From assembly GCF_901542335.1 (NCBI RefSeq), contig NZ_LR594036.1, positions 2,096,768-2,160,767 of the forward strand: a stretch of DNA of 64,000 nucleotides, given 5' to 3'. The translations under genes were made by a program, and so were the position numbers. Positions 9,094 to 20,641 of the stretch are shown here, piece by piece. Under the pieces are notes generated by a model. That model was not told the DNA's origin, searched no databases, and was given only the letters and a program-made list of their open reading frames with translations. Each line of letters begins with the position of its first letter. Position 1 is the stretch's first letter. Source of the stretch: Streptococcus porcinus. Lineage in GTDB: Bacteria > Bacillota > Bacilli > Lactobacillales > Streptococcaceae.

Positions 9094-11640
9094 TAATTCT
9101 TTCTTTAACTCATAAAGAACAGTCATTGCTTCCATAGGAGTAAGATTCATGATATCAGTGGCTCTAAGTCTGTCAATAATAGCATCTTTAGAATCATTTG
9201 CAAAGAGGTCAAGTTGTTGACTATCACTGAACTCCTGAGCCACTTTTGTTGAAGTAGGGGCTAAGCTCCCTCCTTTTGAATTACCTTCTAGTTTTTCTAA
9301 AATGTGACTTGCTCTTGAAAGTAATCCCGCTGGGAGACCTGCAATTTTAGCAACATGAATTCCGTAAGACTTGTCCGCAGGACCTTCAGAAATTTTATGT
9401 AAGAAGGTTACTTCTCCTCCTTTTTCCAAAGTAGACACGTGGACATTTTGTAAACCTTGTAACTGACTTGACAGGGTTGTCAACTCATGGTAATGAGTAG
9501 CAAAGAGTGTTTTAGCCCCCACATGATTATGGATATGCTCAATGATTGATTGGGCTAAAGCCATCCCATCATAGGTGGCTGTTCCTCGTCCCAGCTCATC
9601 AAATAGAATAAGTGAGTCTTGACTAGCACGCTGAATAGCTTGATTAGCTTCCATCATTTCCACCATAAAAGTAGACTGACCTGAAATCAAGTCATCCGCA
9701 GCCCCTATCCGAGTAAAGATAGCATCAAATAATGGAAGATTAGCCTGCTCCGCAGATACATAGGATCCCATTTGAGCCATAATAATGGTCAAAGCTAGCT
9801 GACGCATATAGGTCGACTTCCCACTCATATTTGGCCCGGTGATTAATTGAATAGAAACTTGTTCTGTTAAACGAATACTGTTTGGAATATACTCCCGCAC
9901 GCCCATTACCTTTTCAACGACCGCGTGACGCCCATCTATGATACTAACCTCTTTATCTTGATTAAAGCGAGGGCAAACGTAGTGATTCTGCTCTGCAACT
10001 TGAGCTAAACTTTGCAAGACATCTACGGTTGCAATGGCCTTGGCTAAGGCTTGTAATCGTGCAATATAAGTTTCCACCTGTGCTCGGACCCTCATGAAAA
10101 TGTCATACTCCAACTGGGCTGATTCTTCACGCGCCTCTAGCATCTGCCCTTCAATTTTAGCCAGTTCTGCTGTGCCATATCGTTCTGAATTTTTCAGCGT
10201 CGCTTTTCTAAAGAAATGATCAGGAACTAGTGATAGATTAGAATTCGTCACATGGAAATAGTAGCCATCTTTTTTGTTGTAATCAATTTTTAGATTATTA
10301 ATCCCACTGGCTTGGCGTTCCTTACCTTCAATATCAGCAATCCAACCGGTTCCTTCTTTCATCACCTTCCGATAGTGATCCAAACGCTCATCAAAGCCGG
10401 TCCTTATAATATTACCTTCACTAATGGTGGCTTGAGCATCTGGGTCAATAGCTGAGCGGATAAGGTTTTCTAGTTCTGGAATGGCATCAATTTGACCAAC
10501 CAACTCTTCTAAGTCTGCGCTGGTCATAGACTCTAAAACAGCCTTAATATAAGGAACTTGAGCTAATGTCTGCCCTAATTGAAGGAGGTCCTTGGGGTTG
10601 ACCTTCCCAAAAGAAACTCGACTGGACAAACGTTCAATATCATAGACCCCTTTTAAACTATCACTTAAATCTGCCCGCTCGATAAAATTATCAAGAAAGG
10701 TTTGAATAATCCTTTGTCTTTTTTCAATGGCCGCCTGATGAATGAGTGGACGATCTATCCAAGTTCGTAACAGACGCATCCCCATAGCAGTCTTCGTCTC
10801 ATCCAATAGCCAGTAAAGACTCCCATGTTTCTTACCTGTACGAGCATTTTCTAGCAAATCTAAGCTCGCTTTTGTGGCATAAGTCATCTGCAGATAATCT
10901 TTAATCTCGTAATGGCTAACTTTTTGCAGGTGCGAGAGTTCGCGCATTTGAGTTTGATTAACATAAGCTAATAATTTTCCCGCCACTCTCAGTTCAATCG
11001 GAGCTAGTTGCGAATTTAGCAGAGCCGAATCTTCATAGCTCTCATCACTATAGGACAAGAGCAAATTACTGTCTTGTTTTAACTGTTTTTCTTGATCGTC
11101 ATTCAATTCAAAACCAAGGATAACCTCTTTAGTTTTTAAATTTAATATTTCACTGTTAAGGCTTGTAAAATCAGCCAAACTTGTTACAAAAAATTCTCCT
11201 GTTGCCAAATCCATATAGGACAAACCATAAGTCTGGCCATCATAGTCAATAGCAACTAAAAAGTTGTTAGCTGTGCTTGGTTTAGCAGAATCAACTACTG
11301 TTCCTGGTGTAATCACTTGAACAACTTCACGTTTGACCACCCCAACTGCTTTTTTGGGGTCTTCCATCTGTTCAGCGATGGCAACCTTATATCCCATTTC
11401 AATAAGAACATCAATATACTGTTGAGCTGAGTGATGGGGCACTCCTGCCATGGGAATAGGGTTTTCAGCATTTTTATTGCGACTAGTTAAACCAATTTCT
11501 AGTATCTGAGCTGCTTTTACTGCATCTTCATAAAATAATTCGTAAAAATCTCCCATCCTAAAAAGCAAAAAAGCATCTGGATAATTGGATTTGATGTCCA
11601 GATACTGTTGCATTCCAGGAGAAATCTTAGGATTGGTCAT
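9091..11640 (-). CDS. mutS: DNA mismatch recognition protein MutS
   Basis: Full length at 849 aa. MutS dimers bind mismatches and small loops and recruit MutL using ATP. The N-terminus has the mismatch-contact motif [10 protein letters not shown] near residue 27, with the intercalating Phe. The C-terminal ATPase shows Walker [10 protein letters not shown] near residue 605, then Walker [17 protein letters not shown] and ATHYHEL. The C-terminal tail contains a DLFAN-type segment that may contact the sliding clamp. A strong RBS (AAGGAGG) precedes the ATG. The start overlaps the ylbF stop by 14 bases, so the argR-ylbF-mutS genes form one operon. In relatives mutL follows mutS directly; here it is 5.2 kb away. 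Confidence 0.98.
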   Translation of the reverse strand: MTNPKISPGMQQYLDIKSNYPDAFLLFRMGDFYELFYEDAVKAAQILEIGLTSRNKNAENPIPMAGVPHHSAQQYIDVLIEMGYKVAIAEQMEDPKKAVGVVKREVVQVITPGTVVDSAKPSTANNFLVAIDYDGQTYGLSYMDLATGEFFVTSLADFTSLNSEILNLKTKEVILGFELNDDQEKQLKQDSNLLLSYSDESYEDSALLNSQLAPIELRVAGKLLAYVNQTQMRELSHLQKVSHYEIKDYLQMTYATKASLDLLENARTGKKHGSLYWLLDETKTAMGMRLLRTWIDRPLIHQAAIEKRQRIIQTFLDNFIERADLSDSLKGVYDIERLSSRVSFGKVNPKDLLQLGQTLAQVPYIKAVLESMTSADLEELVGQIDAIPELENLIRSAIDPDAQATISEGNIIRTGFDERLDHYRKVMKEGTGWIADIEGKERQASGINNLKIDYNKKDGYYFHVTNSNLSLVPDHFFRKATLKNSERYGTAELAKIEGQMLEAREESAQLEYDIFMRVRAQVETYIARLQALAKAIATVDVLQSLAQVAEQNHYVCPRFNQDKEVSIIDGRHAVVEKVMGVREYIPNSIRLTEQVSIQLITGPNMSGKSTYMRQLALTIIMAQMGSYVSAEQANLPLFDAIFTRIGAADDLISGQSTFMVEMMEANQAIQRASQDSLILFDELGRGTATYDGMALAQSIIEHIHNHVGAKTLFATHYHELTTLSSQLQGLQNVHVSTLEKGGEVTFLHKISEGPADKSYGIHVAKIAGLPAGLLSRASHILEKLEGNSKGGSLAPTSTKVAQEFSDSQQLDLFANDSKDAIIDRLRATDIMNLTPMEAMTVLYELKKEL

Positions 11641-11980
11641 TCCTAACCTCCTTATTTATTTTCTCTTCGATTGTTTTTGTAATGTATTGTAATAAGTCAC
11701 TAGCATCTTGCATTTTCTCTCGGTATTCTGTTACCAAGGGCTGATCTATAATATTTTCTTCTAAGTTTTCAGCTAAGGTCAGCGACTGTTCGGCTGCCTG
11801 CTTCTTCTCTATTTTATCAAAAAGAATAGCTTTTTGCTGATTCTTTTTCATTTCAAAGGCCAAGGCAGTCAATTCAGGATTTTCCTTCATCTGATTATCA
11901 ATCTGCTTGTATGCTTGTACGCTAGGATGTTTTTCAATGGTATCTAATAACTGCTTTAGGGAAGTATCATATGGGGTCAT
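11627..11980 (-). CDS. YlbF/YmcA-family protein
   Basis: A small (117 aa), helical, highly charged protein of the YlbF family. In Bacillus, YlbF, YmcA and YaaT form a complex that affects RNase Y specificity and development; the function of streptococcal members is not settled. The translation shows the family pattern of two long amphipathic helices ([15 protein letters not shown]...[13 protein letters not shown]). It overlaps argR by 4 bases (ATGA) and mutS by 14 bases, so translation of all three is coupled. No cysteines are present, so it is not the iron-sulphur form described for some homologues. Confidence 0.75.
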   Translation of the reverse strand: MTPYDTSLKQLLDTIEKHPSVQAYKQIDNQMKENPELTALAFEMKKNQQKAILFDKIEKKQAAEQSLTLAENLEENIIDQPLVTEYREKMQDASDLLQYITKTIEEKINKEVRNDQS

Positions 11981-12414
11981 ATACTTAGAGCCAAATCTTT
12001 TTCAAAACGCTCAGCAATATCTTCATTGCGACAAATAACTAGCAGCGTGTCCGCTCCTGCAACCGTACCTATGATTTCATCAATATCACCATTGTCAATC
12101 AGATTTGCTAAGACATCTGCTTCGCCTAGGTTGGTGTGGAGAACTAGCATAAAACCAGCACGATCAACTTTTAAAACGTAGTAACGAACATCTGGACTAA
12201 AGGGAGAAACAACTGGTTCTGACAAACTATAATAGAGTTTTCCTTTTTCATTACGTAGTTTTAAGAGACCTATTTCTCTCAAGTCACGAGATAGGGTTGC
12301 CTGAGTAACACTAATTCCTTCTTTACTGAGAAAATTTTTGATTTCTTCTTGCGTACCAATATGTTCTGATTGAATAATTCGCTTGATCTGATTTTGACGC
12401 TCAATTTTATTCAT
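11977..12414 (-). CDS. argR: ArgR/AhrC-family arginine repressor
   Basis: A 145-residue arginine-dependent regulator. The N-terminal winged helix contains [16 protein letters not shown] (about 35-50), the ArgR DNA-recognition helix. The C-terminal hexamerisation and arginine-binding domain contains [15 protein letters not shown] near residue 115. It is the first gene of argR-ylbF-mutS and is divergent from argS, a usual streptococcal arrangement. Its own promoter region carries an ARG-box-like sequence, so autoregulation is plausible. Streptococci often have several ArgR paralogues, so the exact regulon of this copy cannot be read from the window. Confidence 0.93.
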   Translation of the reverse strand: MNKIERQNQIKRIIQSEHIGTQEEIKNFLSKEGISVTQATLSRDLREIGLLKLRNEKGKLYYSLSEPVVSPFSPDVRYYVLKVDRAGFMLVLHTNLGEADVLANLIDNGDIDEIIGTVAGADTLLVICRNEDIAERFEKDLALSI

Positions 12415-12427
12415 ATGATTCCACCCT

Positions 12428-12460
12428 AATTGTATAATTATCCTTTCAAATTATAACAAA
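12428..12460 (-). promoter_or_regulatory. argR promoter with ARG-box-like site
   Basis: On the minus strand TGTTATAAT (TATAAT at 12455-12450) is an extended -10. Just downstream, around the expected start site, plus-strand TTGTATAATTATCC (12430-12443) resembles the AT-rich half-palindromic ARG box. This suggests autorepression of argR (inference). Confidence 0.4.
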
Positions 12461-12701
12461 AAAAACTTAATAATTCATTATCTTACCCTATATTTTTATT
12501 GACTATCATATTTTTCTTGTTCCAAAAACCTTTTAAAATCTACTTAACCCTTTTATTTTAAACTTTCACAATAAAAGCAAGTGTTAGATTCATCACATTT
12601 TTATATAAAATATAATGACAGTATAATTTATCAAATCATTTCTCGTTTATTTTAAGAAATTGTGTTAAAATGGATTGACAAACTATTTTAGGAGAAACAA
12701 G

Positions 12702-14390
12702 ATGGATACTAAATCATTGATTGCAAGTGAGATTGCAAAAGTGGTTCCTGAATTGAACCAAGAGACTATCTATAATTTGCTTGAAACGCCAAAAAATTCT
12801 GACATGGGGGATATTGCTTTTCCTACCTTTAGTCTTGCTAAAGTGCTACGCAAAGCCCCTCAAATGATTGCTGCAGAGCTTGCCGAAAAAATCGACTCAA
12901 GTCAATTTGAAAAAGTTATGGCAGTTGGACCTTACATCAACTTTTTCCTTGATAAAACCGCGATTTCAAAAAATGTGCTCCACGCCGTTATTGAAGAAAA
13001 AGCTGATTATGGTCAACAACATATTGGTGATGGCCAAAATATCACATTAGACATGTCTAGCCCTAACATTGCTAAGCCATTCTCAGTTGGGCATTTACGT
13101 TCTACTGTCATTGCTGACGCTATTGGTCACATTTACTCTAAACTTGGTTACAACTCAATCCGTATTAACCATCTTGGTGACTGGGGTAAACAGTTTGGAA
13201 TGCTGATTGTTGCCTACAAACTTTGGGGGGATCAAGCAGCTATTGAAGCTAACCCAATCGATGAACTTCTTAAACTTTATGTAAGAATCAATGCAGAAGC
13301 TGAAGAAAATCCTGAATTAGATGAACAAGCTCGTCAATGGTTCAAAAAACTTGAGGACGGGGATAAAGAAGCTTGGGATTTATGGCAATGGTTCCGCGAT
13401 GAAAGTCTTGTTGAGTTCAATCGTATCTATGATAAACTAGATGTTACTTTTGACTACTTCCATGGTGAAGCTTTCTACAATGATAAAATGGATGAAGGTA
13501 TTCAAATCCTTGAAGATAAACATCTTCTTAAAGAGTCTAAAGGTGCCCAAATTGTAGACCTTGAAAAATATGATTTACCACCAGCTCTTATCAAAAAATC
13601 TGATGGAGCAACTCTCTATATTACGCGTGATATGGCGACAGCAATGTATCGCCAACGCACCTTCAATTTTGTTAAAAACATCTACGTTGTAGGACAAGAA
13701 CAATCTCACCACTTTAAGCAACTTAAAGCCGTTCTAAAAGAGATGGGATTTGACTGGGCAGATAACATGATTCATGTTTCCTTTGGCTTAGTTACAAAAA
13801 ACAAGAAAAAACTATCTACTCGTAAAGGAAATATTATTCGTCTTGAGCCAACTCTTGATGAAGCTGTTGCTCGTGCCCTAACCCAAATTGAATCTAAAAA
13901 TCCAGATCTTGAAAATAAGGAGGCTGTCGCGCATGCCGTTGGTGTTGGTGCAGTGAAGTTTTACGATCTTAAAACTGATCGTGATAATGGCTATGATTTC
14001 GACCTTGAAGCAATGGTTTCTTTTGAAGGTGAAACTGGTCCCTATGTTCAATACACATACGCTCGTATTCAATCTATCCTACGCAAGGCAAACTTCACAC
14101 CAGGCTTAAACAAAGATTATTCCTTAAATGATGATGAATCTTGGGAGATTATTAAATTACTTCAAAGCTTTGCTACTAACATTCAGCGTGCGGCTGATAA
14201 ATACGATCCATCAATTATCGCAAAATTTGCTATCCAGTTGGCGCAGGCTTTCAACAAATACTATGCCCATACGCGTATTCTTGATGAGTCTGATGAACGT
14301 GACAGTCGTCTAGCACTTTGCTATTCTACAGCGGTCGTCCTCAAAGAATCGCTTCGCCTTCTAGGTGTTCAAGCTCCAGAAAAAATGTAA
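12702..14390 (+). CDS. argS: Arginyl-tRNA synthetase
   Basis: A class I synthetase of 562 residues, charging tRNA-Arg with arginine. The start chosen is ATG 12702 because AGGAG (12690-12694) is 7 bases upstream and the protein then begins [18 protein letters not shown] as in other streptococci; a frame-open TTG at 12675 lacks an RBS. The HIGH-type motif appears in [16 protein letters not shown] near 118-133. The KMSKS equivalent is KLSTRKGN near residue 370, and the DALR anticodon-binding domain is at the C-terminus. It is divergent from argR and ends in a strong bidirectional terminator. Confidence 0.97.
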   Translation: MDTKSLIASEIAKVVPELNQETIYNLLETPKNSDMGDIAFPTFSLAKVLRKAPQMIAAELAEKIDSSQFEKVMAVGPYINFFLDKTAISKNVLHAVIEEKADYGQQHIGDGQNITLDMSSPNIAKPFSVGHLRSTVIADAIGHIYSKLGYNSIRINHLGDWGKQFGMLIVAYKLWGDQAAIEANPIDELLKLYVRINAEAEENPELDEQARQWFKKLEDGDKEAWDLWQWFRDESLVEFNRIYDKLDVTFDYFHGEAFYNDKMDEGIQILEDKHLLKESKGAQIVDLEKYDLPPALIKKSDGATLYITRDMATAMYRQRTFNFVKNIYVVGQEQSHHFKQLKAVLKEMGFDWADNMIHVSFGLVTKNKKKLSTRKGNIIRLEPTLDEAVARALTQIESKNPDLENKEAVAHAVGVGAVKFYDLKTDRDNGYDFDLEAMVSFEGETGPYVQYTYARIQSILRKANFTPGLNKDYSLNDDESWEIIKLLQSFATNIQRAADKYDPSIIAKFAIQLAQAFNKYYAHTRILDESDERDSRLALCYSTAVVLKESLRLLGVQAPEKM

Positions 14391-14393
14391 GAA

Positions 14394-14431
14394 AAAAGTT
14401 CTGTACTCTCTTAAGTACAGAACTTTTTTTG
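14394..14431. terminator. Bidirectional terminator between argS and the YitT array
   Basis: 12-bp stem AAGTTCTGTACT / AGTACAGAACTT with a short loop and A/T runs on both sides. It serves argS from the left and the last YitT gene from the right. Confidence 0.85.
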
Positions 14432-14434
14432 TGG

Positions 14435-15316
14435 CTAAACTGGCTTATCATAGTTTTTACGCCTAATTTTAAAATCAGAGCTAATGACTTCATCAACATC
14501 AACAATTGAAATGAAGGCATCTGGATCCAAGTCTGCTAGAATGCGCTTAACATCTCTAACTTCATTCGGACTTAGAGTAATATACATAACATTATACTCA
14601 TTACCAGAGTAGGCGCCTTCTCCTTTAAGATAGGTAACCCCTCGGTTAATTTCTGTTAAAATAGCATGTGCTGCAGCTTTAGAATGTTTTGTAATAATGA
14701 TCATTCCCCGTATAGTATAACCACCGTTTTGAACGATAGTTAAGACCTGACTAAAAACAAAGCTAGCAACCAAGGTATAAAGCATCTGTTTCAAATCAAT
14801 ATAAGTCAAAGAAGCTATCAAAATAACAGCATCTATAGCAAGTAAGGTCTGACCCAGCTTAATACCCATCTTTTCTTCAGCTATACGCCCAATAATATCA
14901 GTTCCACCTGTTGTGGCACCATATCTGAAAACCAATCCGCACCCAACACCTGAAAATAAACCAGCAACGACTGCTACTAACATCATATCATGCTCAAGTC
15001 CCAAGGCAATCGGTACCTTCTGCCAAAACCATATGAAAATAGACATACTTATCGTTCCATAGATAGTTAAAGCCAAGGAACGTCGTCCAAATATCATGGC
15101 ACCTACTATAAATAACGGAATGTTAAATAGCAAAGAAGAAAAGGCTGGGTTCACTCCCATTAATGCGTGCAACATTAATGTCAGTCCAGATACTCCACCT
15201 TCTGCAAGTCTATTTGCCATATTAAAATTAACAAAGCCAAAAGAATAAATGGCAACGCCTAACGTAATCGCAAACAAAGCTTTCAGGCGTCCAAACCAAA
15301 TATGAAATTGTGTCAT
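14435..15316 (-). CDS. YitT-family membrane protein (copy 1 of 3 in tandem)
   Basis: A 293-residue protein with five to six hydrophobic helices in two related halves and a C-terminal soluble DUF2179 domain (about 205-280). It includes RGVTYLKGEGAYSGNEYNVMYI and ends DPDAFISIVDVDEV. The membrane part has the family signature GGTDIIGRI near residue 138. The role of YitT proteins is unknown; transport or osmolyte-linked functions are speculation. It is the last of three consecutive paralogues behind aspS, 51 bases after copy 2, and ends at a shared terminator. Copies 1 and 2 are the most similar pair, suggesting a recent duplication. Confidence 0.8.
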   Translation of the reverse strand: MTQFHIWFGRLKALFAITLGVAIYSFGFVNFNMANRLAEGGVSGLTLMLHALMGVNPAFSSLLFNIPLFIVGAMIFGRRSLALTIYGTISMSIFIWFWQKVPIALGLEHDMMLVAVVAGLFSGVGCGLVFRYGATTGGTDIIGRIAEEKMGIKLGQTLLAIDAVILIASLTYIDLKQMLYTLVASFVFSQVLTIVQNGGYTIRGMIIITKHSKAAAHAILTEINRGVTYLKGEGAYSGNEYNVMYITLSPNEVRDVKRILADLDPDAFISIVDVDEVISSDFKIRRKNYDKPV

Positions 15317-15367
15317 ATCATTCCCTCCTCTATCGATAAAAAACTAGTTGCTTCTTTGAGAAGCAAA

Positions 15368-16252
15368 CTAGTTACCTATCTTCTTTTTTCTTTTTTTCTT
15401 CTTAGGTATAAAGAAATCCGGACTGTTTATCTCATCCATATCAAAAATCGAAACAAATGCTCTCGGATCAATTTCACTTATCATGTCTTTAAGCTCACGT
15501 ACATCTGTTCTACTCAGAGCAGCATAGATAACTTTTTTCTCTCGAGCAGAATAAGCACCTTCACCATTCAAGTAGGTAACTCCTCTACCTAATTCTTCCA
15601 TGATAAATTGTGATATTTCAGCGGAAAAGTCTGAAACAATAATTGCTCCCCTAACGGAATAACCACCATTTTGAACAATATGAGCAATCCTTCCGTACAT
15701 AAAACTAGCTATTAGAGCATACATCATATCTGGGATAGAAATGTAAGTCAAAGATAGAATCATAACAAAAATATCAATTCCAAGTAGTGCTTGATTGAGT
15801 TGTAAACCGAACTTAGTCTCAATAACTTTACCAATGATATCAGATCCGCCAATCGTTCCTCCACTACGAAAAACTAGGCCTCCACCAAGTCCTCCGATAA
15901 TCCCCGCCATCAAAGAGATAACTAACTTATCATGATTAAGGTCAATCAAGAGTGGTATTTTTTGAAACATCCAAACGAAAAAATAGAGGGATAAAACACC
16001 CGTCACAGTATAAACTGTAGATCTTCTACCAAAATACTTAGCTCCGATAAAAACTAGTGGCAAGTTGATGAGGTAGCCTGAAATAATGGGATCAATATTA
16101 AACAGTGCCTTTCCGACAAGTGTTAACCCCGACATCCCATTAGCTGCGATACGATTTGCCATATAAAAATAAACAAAGGCAAAAGCATATACTGCTGATC
16201 CACCAATGATGTATGATAGTTTTTTAAATTCAAGTTTACTGTCAAATGGCAT
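15368..16252 (-). CDS. YitT-family membrane protein (copy 2 of 3 in tandem)
   Basis: A 294-residue paralogue of the neighbouring gene. The start is taken at ATG 16252 (MPFDSKLEFKKL) because AAAGGAGG lies 5 bases upstream; the frame is open to a GTG at 16279 but that has no RBS. Landmarks include GGSDIIGKVIE in the membrane half and RGVTYLNGEGAYSAREKKVIYA in the DUF2179 half. The C-terminus is a lysine-rich tail (KKKKRKKK), unlike the other copies, which may contact lipid head groups or nucleic acid (inference). It lies 26 bases after copy 3 and is in the aspS operon. Confidence 0.8.
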   Translation of the reverse strand: MPFDSKLEFKKLSYIIGGSAVYAFAFVYFYMANRIAANGMSGLTLVGKALFNIDPIISGYLINLPLVFIGAKYFGRRSTVYTVTGVLSLYFFVWMFQKIPLLIDLNHDKLVISLMAGIIGGLGGGLVFRSGGTIGGSDIIGKVIETKFGLQLNQALLGIDIFVMILSLTYISIPDMMYALIASFMYGRIAHIVQNGGYSVRGAIIVSDFSAEISQFIMEELGRGVTYLNGEGAYSAREKKVIYAALSRTDVRELKDMISEIDPRAFVSIFDMDEINSPDFFIPKKKKRKKKIGN

Positions 16253-16278
16253 CCCAACCTCCTTTGTGAGTCTAAACA

Positions 16279-17220
16279 CTAATCATCTTCAACAAAACGG
16301 CCTATTATCCGAACATTTTCGGCCACAGAGATAAATGCATCTGGATCTGTCTTTAACATTAATCCCTTAAAGCCGATATACTCCTCCTGAGTCAATATGG
16401 TAATAAGGACAGTCTTATGAACATGTTTATAGGTCCCTTCAGCATCATTTATACATGTTACTCCACGATGTAATTTTTTATGAATAGCTTTTATAACCTT
16501 ATCAGGTTGTTCAGTTACTATCATCGCTTGCATTTTCTTTTGCTTAGTATATATAGCATCCGTTATCCGTGTACTAACAAATATAGCTACCATGGAATAA
16601 AGTGCATATTGCCAACCAAATAAAATCCCAGCAAAAACCATAATAACAGCATTAAGAACTAGAGCGATCTGCCCCACATCTTTGCCAGTTTTCTTACGGA
16701 TAGTTAAGCTAACAATATCAGTTCCTCCACTTGAGATTCGTGATTTTAACCCAAAACCGACACCAATCCCCATAAAAAGTCCTCCAAAAATGGCATTTAT
16801 TAATGGATCTTCTGTCAGTGTCAACTGTGGGATAATCTGAATAAAGAAGGAGGACATGGTAACAGTTATAAAAGTGAAAATTGTAAATTTATGTCCAATT
16901 TTATACCAAGCTAAAACTAGTAAAGGAAGGTTTATCACATAAAAAACAAGTGAAATTGGCAGTGACATTCCTAAAGTACGATGACTCACCGCCGAAATAA
17001 CTTGTGCTAAACCTGTTGCTCCACTGGAATAGACATGACCCGGTTGAAAAAATAAATTAACAGCAATACTGGAAAGAATCCCATATAAGATAGAAGCAGA
17101 AATTTTTTCTGCATATTTCTCCCTAGAAATGCTTCGCAGGGCATGTAATAGCCCTACTTTTTTAGCACCGCGACTAATAACATATTTTACTTTTTTCTTG
17201 TAAGTTGTTTTTCTAATCAT
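16279..17220 (-). CDS. YitT-family membrane protein (copy 3 of 3 in tandem)
   Basis: A 313-residue member with a longer basic N-terminal cytoplasmic segment ([20 protein letters not shown]). Six hydrophobic stretches follow, with the signature [11 protein letters not shown] near residue 165, then a DUF2179 domain ending [12 protein letters not shown]. It is the most divergent of the three. Its start overlaps the aspS stop by 8 bases, so it is translationally coupled to aspartyl-tRNA synthetase. Gene order aspS - copy 3 - copy 2 - copy 1 is continuous on the minus strand. Function unknown. Confidence 0.8.
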   Translation of the reverse strand: MIRKTTYKKKVKYVISRGAKKVGLLHALRSISREKYAEKISASILYGILSSIAVNLFFQPGHVYSSGATGLAQVISAVSHRTLGMSLPISLVFYVINLPLLVLAWYKIGHKFTIFTFITVTMSSFFIQIIPQLTLTEDPLINAIFGGLFMGIGVGFGLKSRISSGGTDIVSLTIRKKTGKDVGQIALVLNAVIMVFAGILFGWQYALYSMVAIFVSTRITDAIYTKQKKMQAMIVTEQPDKVIKAIHKKLHRGVTCINDAEGTYKHVHKTVLITILTQEEYIGFKGLMLKTDPDAFISVAENVRIIGRFVEDD

Positions 17221-18961
17221 GACTTTCTACTTGAAGACTTAATTCATCTAGTTGTTTGTCTGACACTATGCTCGGTGCCTGCGTCATTGGATCACTTGCT
17301 TTGTTATTTTTAGGGAAAGCGATAACCTCACGAATATTATCTTTACCAGCAAGTAACATTACAAAACGATCAAGACCGATAGCTAAGCCACCATGTGGAG
17401 GGAATCCGTAATCCATAGCCTCTAGTAGGAAGCCAAATTGTTCATTAGCAGCTTCTCTTGTAAAACCTAGAGCTTTAAACATGCGTTCTTGCATGTCCCT
17501 ATGATTAATCCTTAGGCTACCACCCCCAAGTTCATAACCATTTAAAACAATATCATAAGCTACAGCTCGAACCTTGGCTAAATCACCTTCCAGTTCTTTA
17601 GTAGATATTTCTGTTGGTAGTGTAAATGGATGATGCGCCGACATATAACGATCTTCTTCTTCTGACCATTCAAACATCGGCCAATCAACAACCCAAAGGA
17701 AATTAAATTTTTTGTTATCAATTAAACCAAGTTCTTTGGCTAAGCGATTACGCAGAGCACCGAGTGTATTATTGGCAATGGCTAGTTCATCAGCAACAAA
17801 TAAAATCAGGTCATTGTCAGTTATCTGTAAATATTCTGTCAATCTGCTGTCAAGTTCCGTTAAGAACTTAGCAACCGGGCCTGCTAGCAAGCCATCTACC
17901 TTCTTCACCCAGGCTAGGCCTTTTGCGCCAAACTGCTTAGCAAACTCAGTTAGTTTATCAATATCTTTACGTGAGAATTGATCTGCTCTATCTTTTACAA
18001 CAATGGCTTTAACTGCGGGAGCTTCTGAAAAAACTTTAAAATCAACATCTTTTACAAGTTGCGTCACATCTTGCAAGAGCATGTCAAAGCGAGTATCTGG
18101 TTTGTCAGAACCGTAGAAATTCATGGCATCGTCATAAGACATTCTAGGGAAAGGGAGCTTGATGTCAACACCTTTAGTGTCTTTCATAACCTTAGCAATC
18201 ATACCTTCAACTAGGTCTTGGATTTCCTGTTCAGATAAGAAAGATGTTTCCAAGTCAACTTGTGTAAACTCTGGTTGACGATCACCACGTAAATCCTCAT
18301 CACGGAAACATTTAACGATTTGGTAATAACGATCGAAACCAGCATTCATTAGTAGCTGCTTCGTGATTTGCGGACTTTGTGGCAAAGCGTAGAAATGCCC
18401 TTGGCTAACCCTACTTGGTACCAAGTAGTCACGCGCACCTTCTGGTGTGGACTTGGTTAGCATTGGCGTTTCAACATCAATGAAATCGAGATCATCTAAA
18501 TAATTACGAATTGAATGTGTTACCTTAGCACGTAGCTTGAAGTTTTCCAACATTTCCGGGCGACGTAAATCTAAATAGCGATAACGAAGTCTAGTCTCAT
18601 CGCCGACCTCAACAGCATCTTTAATTTCAAAAGGTGTTGTTTTAGAGGTGTTTAAAATAGTTAACTCAGTAACTTTTAGCTCGACAGAACCTGTCGCCAA
18701 TTGATTATTTGCCTGTTGACGCTCCTGAACCACACCCTGAACTTCAATGACATACTCACTACGAATAGCCTCTGCATTCTTTACCACATCAGCATTAGTT
18801 TCCTCTGGATTAATAACAAGTTGCATAATACCTTCACGGTCGCGTAAATCAATAAAAATAAGGCCGCCCAAGTCTCTACGACGTCCAACCCAACCTTTTA
18901 AAGTAAGTTCTTGTCCAATATGTTCTGATCGAACATGTCCAGCATACATGCTACGTTTCAT
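17213..18961 (-). CDS. aspS: Aspartyl-tRNA synthetase
   Basis: A 582-residue bacterial-type class II synthetase. An N-terminal OB-fold anticodon domain (about 1-105, [17 protein letters not shown]) precedes the catalytic core, with [11 protein letters not shown], motif 2 [18 protein letters not shown] near 220, the bacterial GAD insertion domain, and motif 3 [16 protein letters not shown] near 530. It charges tRNA-Asp. Whether it is the discriminating form or also charges tRNA-Asn is not tested here. It follows hisS on the same strand but a weak terminator lies between them. The downstream YitT genes overlap it. Confidence 0.97.
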   Translation of the reverse strand: MKRSMYAGHVRSEHIGQELTLKGWVGRRRDLGGLIFIDLRDREGIMQLVINPEETNADVVKNAEAIRSEYVIEVQGVVQERQQANNQLATGSVELKVTELTILNTSKTTPFEIKDAVEVGDETRLRYRYLDLRRPEMLENFKLRAKVTHSIRNYLDDLDFIDVETPMLTKSTPEGARDYLVPSRVSQGHFYALPQSPQITKQLLMNAGFDRYYQIVKCFRDEDLRGDRQPEFTQVDLETSFLSEQEIQDLVEGMIAKVMKDTKGVDIKLPFPRMSYDDAMNFYGSDKPDTRFDMLLQDVTQLVKDVDFKVFSEAPAVKAIVVKDRADQFSRKDIDKLTEFAKQFGAKGLAWVKKVDGLLAGPVAKFLTELDSRLTEYLQITDNDLILFVADELAIANNTLGALRNRLAKELGLIDNKKFNFLWVVDWPMFEWSEEEDRYMSAHHPFTLPTEISTKELEGDLAKVRAVAYDIVLNGYELGGGSLRINHRDMQERMFKALGFTREAANEQFGFLLEAMDYGFPPHGGLAIGLDRFVMLLAGKDNIREVIAFPKNNKASDPMTQAPSIVSDKQLDELSLQVESHD

Positions 18962-19077
18962 CTAGTTATCTCCGATATATTTTTTTGTCTCTACTATTAT
19001 AACAAAATCCATCTAAAAACCCCACCCATTTAAAGAGAATTAAAGCCAGTCAGTAATTAACACAAAAAAGCTCAATC

Positions 19078-19100
19078 AAAAAGAGGGCTAAAAACCCTCA
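19078..19100 (-). terminator. Weak terminator after hisS
   Basis: On the minus strand GAGGG / CCCTC (7-base loop) is followed by TTTTT. The stem is short, so some read-through into aspS is likely. Confidence 0.45.
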
Positions 19101-19107
19101 ATACTTA

Positions 19108-20385
19108 TCAAACTAATTTAGACAACAACCTAGGGAAATCGTTACTTATTTCTTCAAAGCTAGCTTCAATTTCCTGACGACTTTGGTTATTTTTAAGGCT
19201 GACTTTACCAGCTTCTACTTCACTTTCCCCTAAAGTCATAATAACTTTAGCTTTAAAGCTATCTGCTGATTTAAATTGGGCCTTGATTTTACGGCCTAGA
19301 TAATCCCGTTCCGCTTTAAACCCTTGTTTACGAAGAGCTTGCACTAATGCTAAAGCTTTGCTGTTGGCAGCATCTCCCAAGACAGCGATGTAAACATCCA
19401 TCTCAGATGCAACTGGCAGTGTGATGCCCTGCTTTTCTAAAATAAGCAAAAGACGTTCAAGACCAAGACCGAAACCAAAACCTGGCGTTTCCGGTCCGTC
19501 AAAGTAGCTAACCAGACCGTCATAACGGCCACCTGCACAAATAGTTAATTCCGACTTATCTACAGTTGCCATGAACTCAAAAATAGTGTGGTTATAGTAG
19601 TCCAAGCCACGTACCATATTGGTATCAATAACATAAGGGATTTCAAGGTCAGTTAACATAGCTTTAACAGCTTCAAAGTGAGCCTGACTTTCTTCATCTA
19701 AATAATCCAAAATTGATGGTGCATTCTCAACGGCTGTTTTGTCTTCTTTTTCTTTAGAATCCAAAACCCGCAATGGATTTTCATCTAAACGTCGTTGACT
19801 GTCCTTAGATAATTGCTCACGCATAGGTGTCAAGTAATCAATCAAAGCCTGACGGTAAGCCGCACGACTTGTAGGATTCCCTAAACTATTGATGTGTAAA
19901 GTAATGTCTTTAATTCCTAACGTTTCAAAAAGATGGTTAGCCATAGCAATTGTTTCCACATCACTGGCTGGATTGGCAGAACCAAAACACTCTACTCCAA
20001 TCTGGTGGAACTCACGTAAACGCCCTGCTTGTGGACGCTCGTAACGGAACATTGAGCCAATATAATATAACTTAACTGGTTTTTGAACCTCTGGTGCAAA
20101 AAGCTTATTCTCAACAAAAGAACGCACTACCGGGGCTGTCCCTTCTGGACGAAGCGTAATATGACGATCCCCCTTGTCATGGAAATCATACATTTCTTTA
20201 GTCACGATATCAGTCGTATCACCGACTGAGCGACTAATGACTTCATAGTGTTCAAACATTGGAGTCCTGATTTCCCCGTAATTATATTTTTCAAATGTTT
20301 CACGCGCAACAGCTTCAACATATTGCCACTTAGCAGCTTCTTCAGGTAAAATGTCCTGAGTTCCTTTAGGTTTTTGAAGTTTCAT
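19108..20385 (-). CDS. hisS: Histidyl-tRNA synthetase
   Basis: A 425-residue class II synthetase. The N-terminus is [17 protein letters not shown], the canonical HisS start. Motif 2 ([21 protein letters not shown] near 112-132) and the histidine-specific motifs [11 protein letters not shown] and AGGRYDGL (about 265-295) are present. A C-terminal HGTP anticodon-binding domain follows. It makes His-tRNA and stands upstream of aspS, a conserved pair in Firmicutes. No strong Shine-Dalgarno is next to the start: AAGGAAG lies about 40 bases upstream with a small hairpin in between. rpmF-rpmG are divergent. Confidence 0.97.
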   Translation of the reverse strand: MKLQKPKGTQDILPEEAAKWQYVEAVARETFEKYNYGEIRTPMFEHYEVISRSVGDTTDIVTKEMYDFHDKGDRHITLRPEGTAPVVRSFVENKLFAPEVQKPVKLYYIGSMFRYERPQAGRLREFHQIGVECFGSANPASDVETIAMANHLFETLGIKDITLHINSLGNPTSRAAYRQALIDYLTPMREQLSKDSQRRLDENPLRVLDSKEKEDKTAVENAPSILDYLDEESQAHFEAVKAMLTDLEIPYVIDTNMVRGLDYYNHTIFEFMATVDKSELTICAGGRYDGLVSYFDGPETPGFGFGLGLERLLLILEKQGITLPVASEMDVYIAVLGDAANSKALALVQALRKQGFKAERDYLGRKIKAQFKSADSFKAKVIMTLGESEVEAGKVSLKNNQSRQEIEASFEEISNDFPRLLSKLV

Positions 20386-20518
20386 AATAATTGGTGCCTG
20401 AGTGTCTACAAAAACACTCTCTTCCTTTCTGCATTCTAATCACTCCTATTTTAGCATTTTTCTAAGCCTTTTGGATAGAGCAGAGCTCTAAAAAAACTTT
20501 TTTGTCAAGTAACTTTAC

Positions 20519-20547
20519 TTTACAAAAAAGTTATGTTACTATATTAA
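20519..20547 (+). promoter_or_regulatory. Promoter of rpmF-rpmG
   Basis: TTTACA (20519-20524), a 17-base spacer, then TATTAA (20542-20547). The start site is expected near 20554, giving a leader of almost 90 nt that can fold: GTTGG at 20549 can pair with CCAAC at 20614-20618, and GGGC at 20582 with GCCC at 20612. Confidence 0.4.
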
Positions 20548-20641
20548 AGTTGGCGAAAGCCATAGACACAAAAAGTATTCTGGGCTATAAGCTTTAAAGT
20601 TTATTTCCAATGCCCAACATTTTAATCGGAGGATAGAAACA

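Noticed and set aside
12675..12701. TTG start giving nine extra residues to argS
   Set aside because: No Shine-Dalgarno ahead of it; AGGAG precedes ATG 12702, which gives the conserved N-terminus.
15302..15592. 96-codon plus-strand open frame over the YitT genes
   Set aside because: It is the reverse of two clear coding genes and shows no protein family features.
17712..17981. 89-codon plus-strand open frame opposite aspS
   Set aside because: Antisense shadow of the aspartyl-tRNA synthetase gene.
20290..20305. TGTTTCACGCGCAACA in hisS as a parS site
   Set aside because: The right half does not match the parS palindrome; only a half site.
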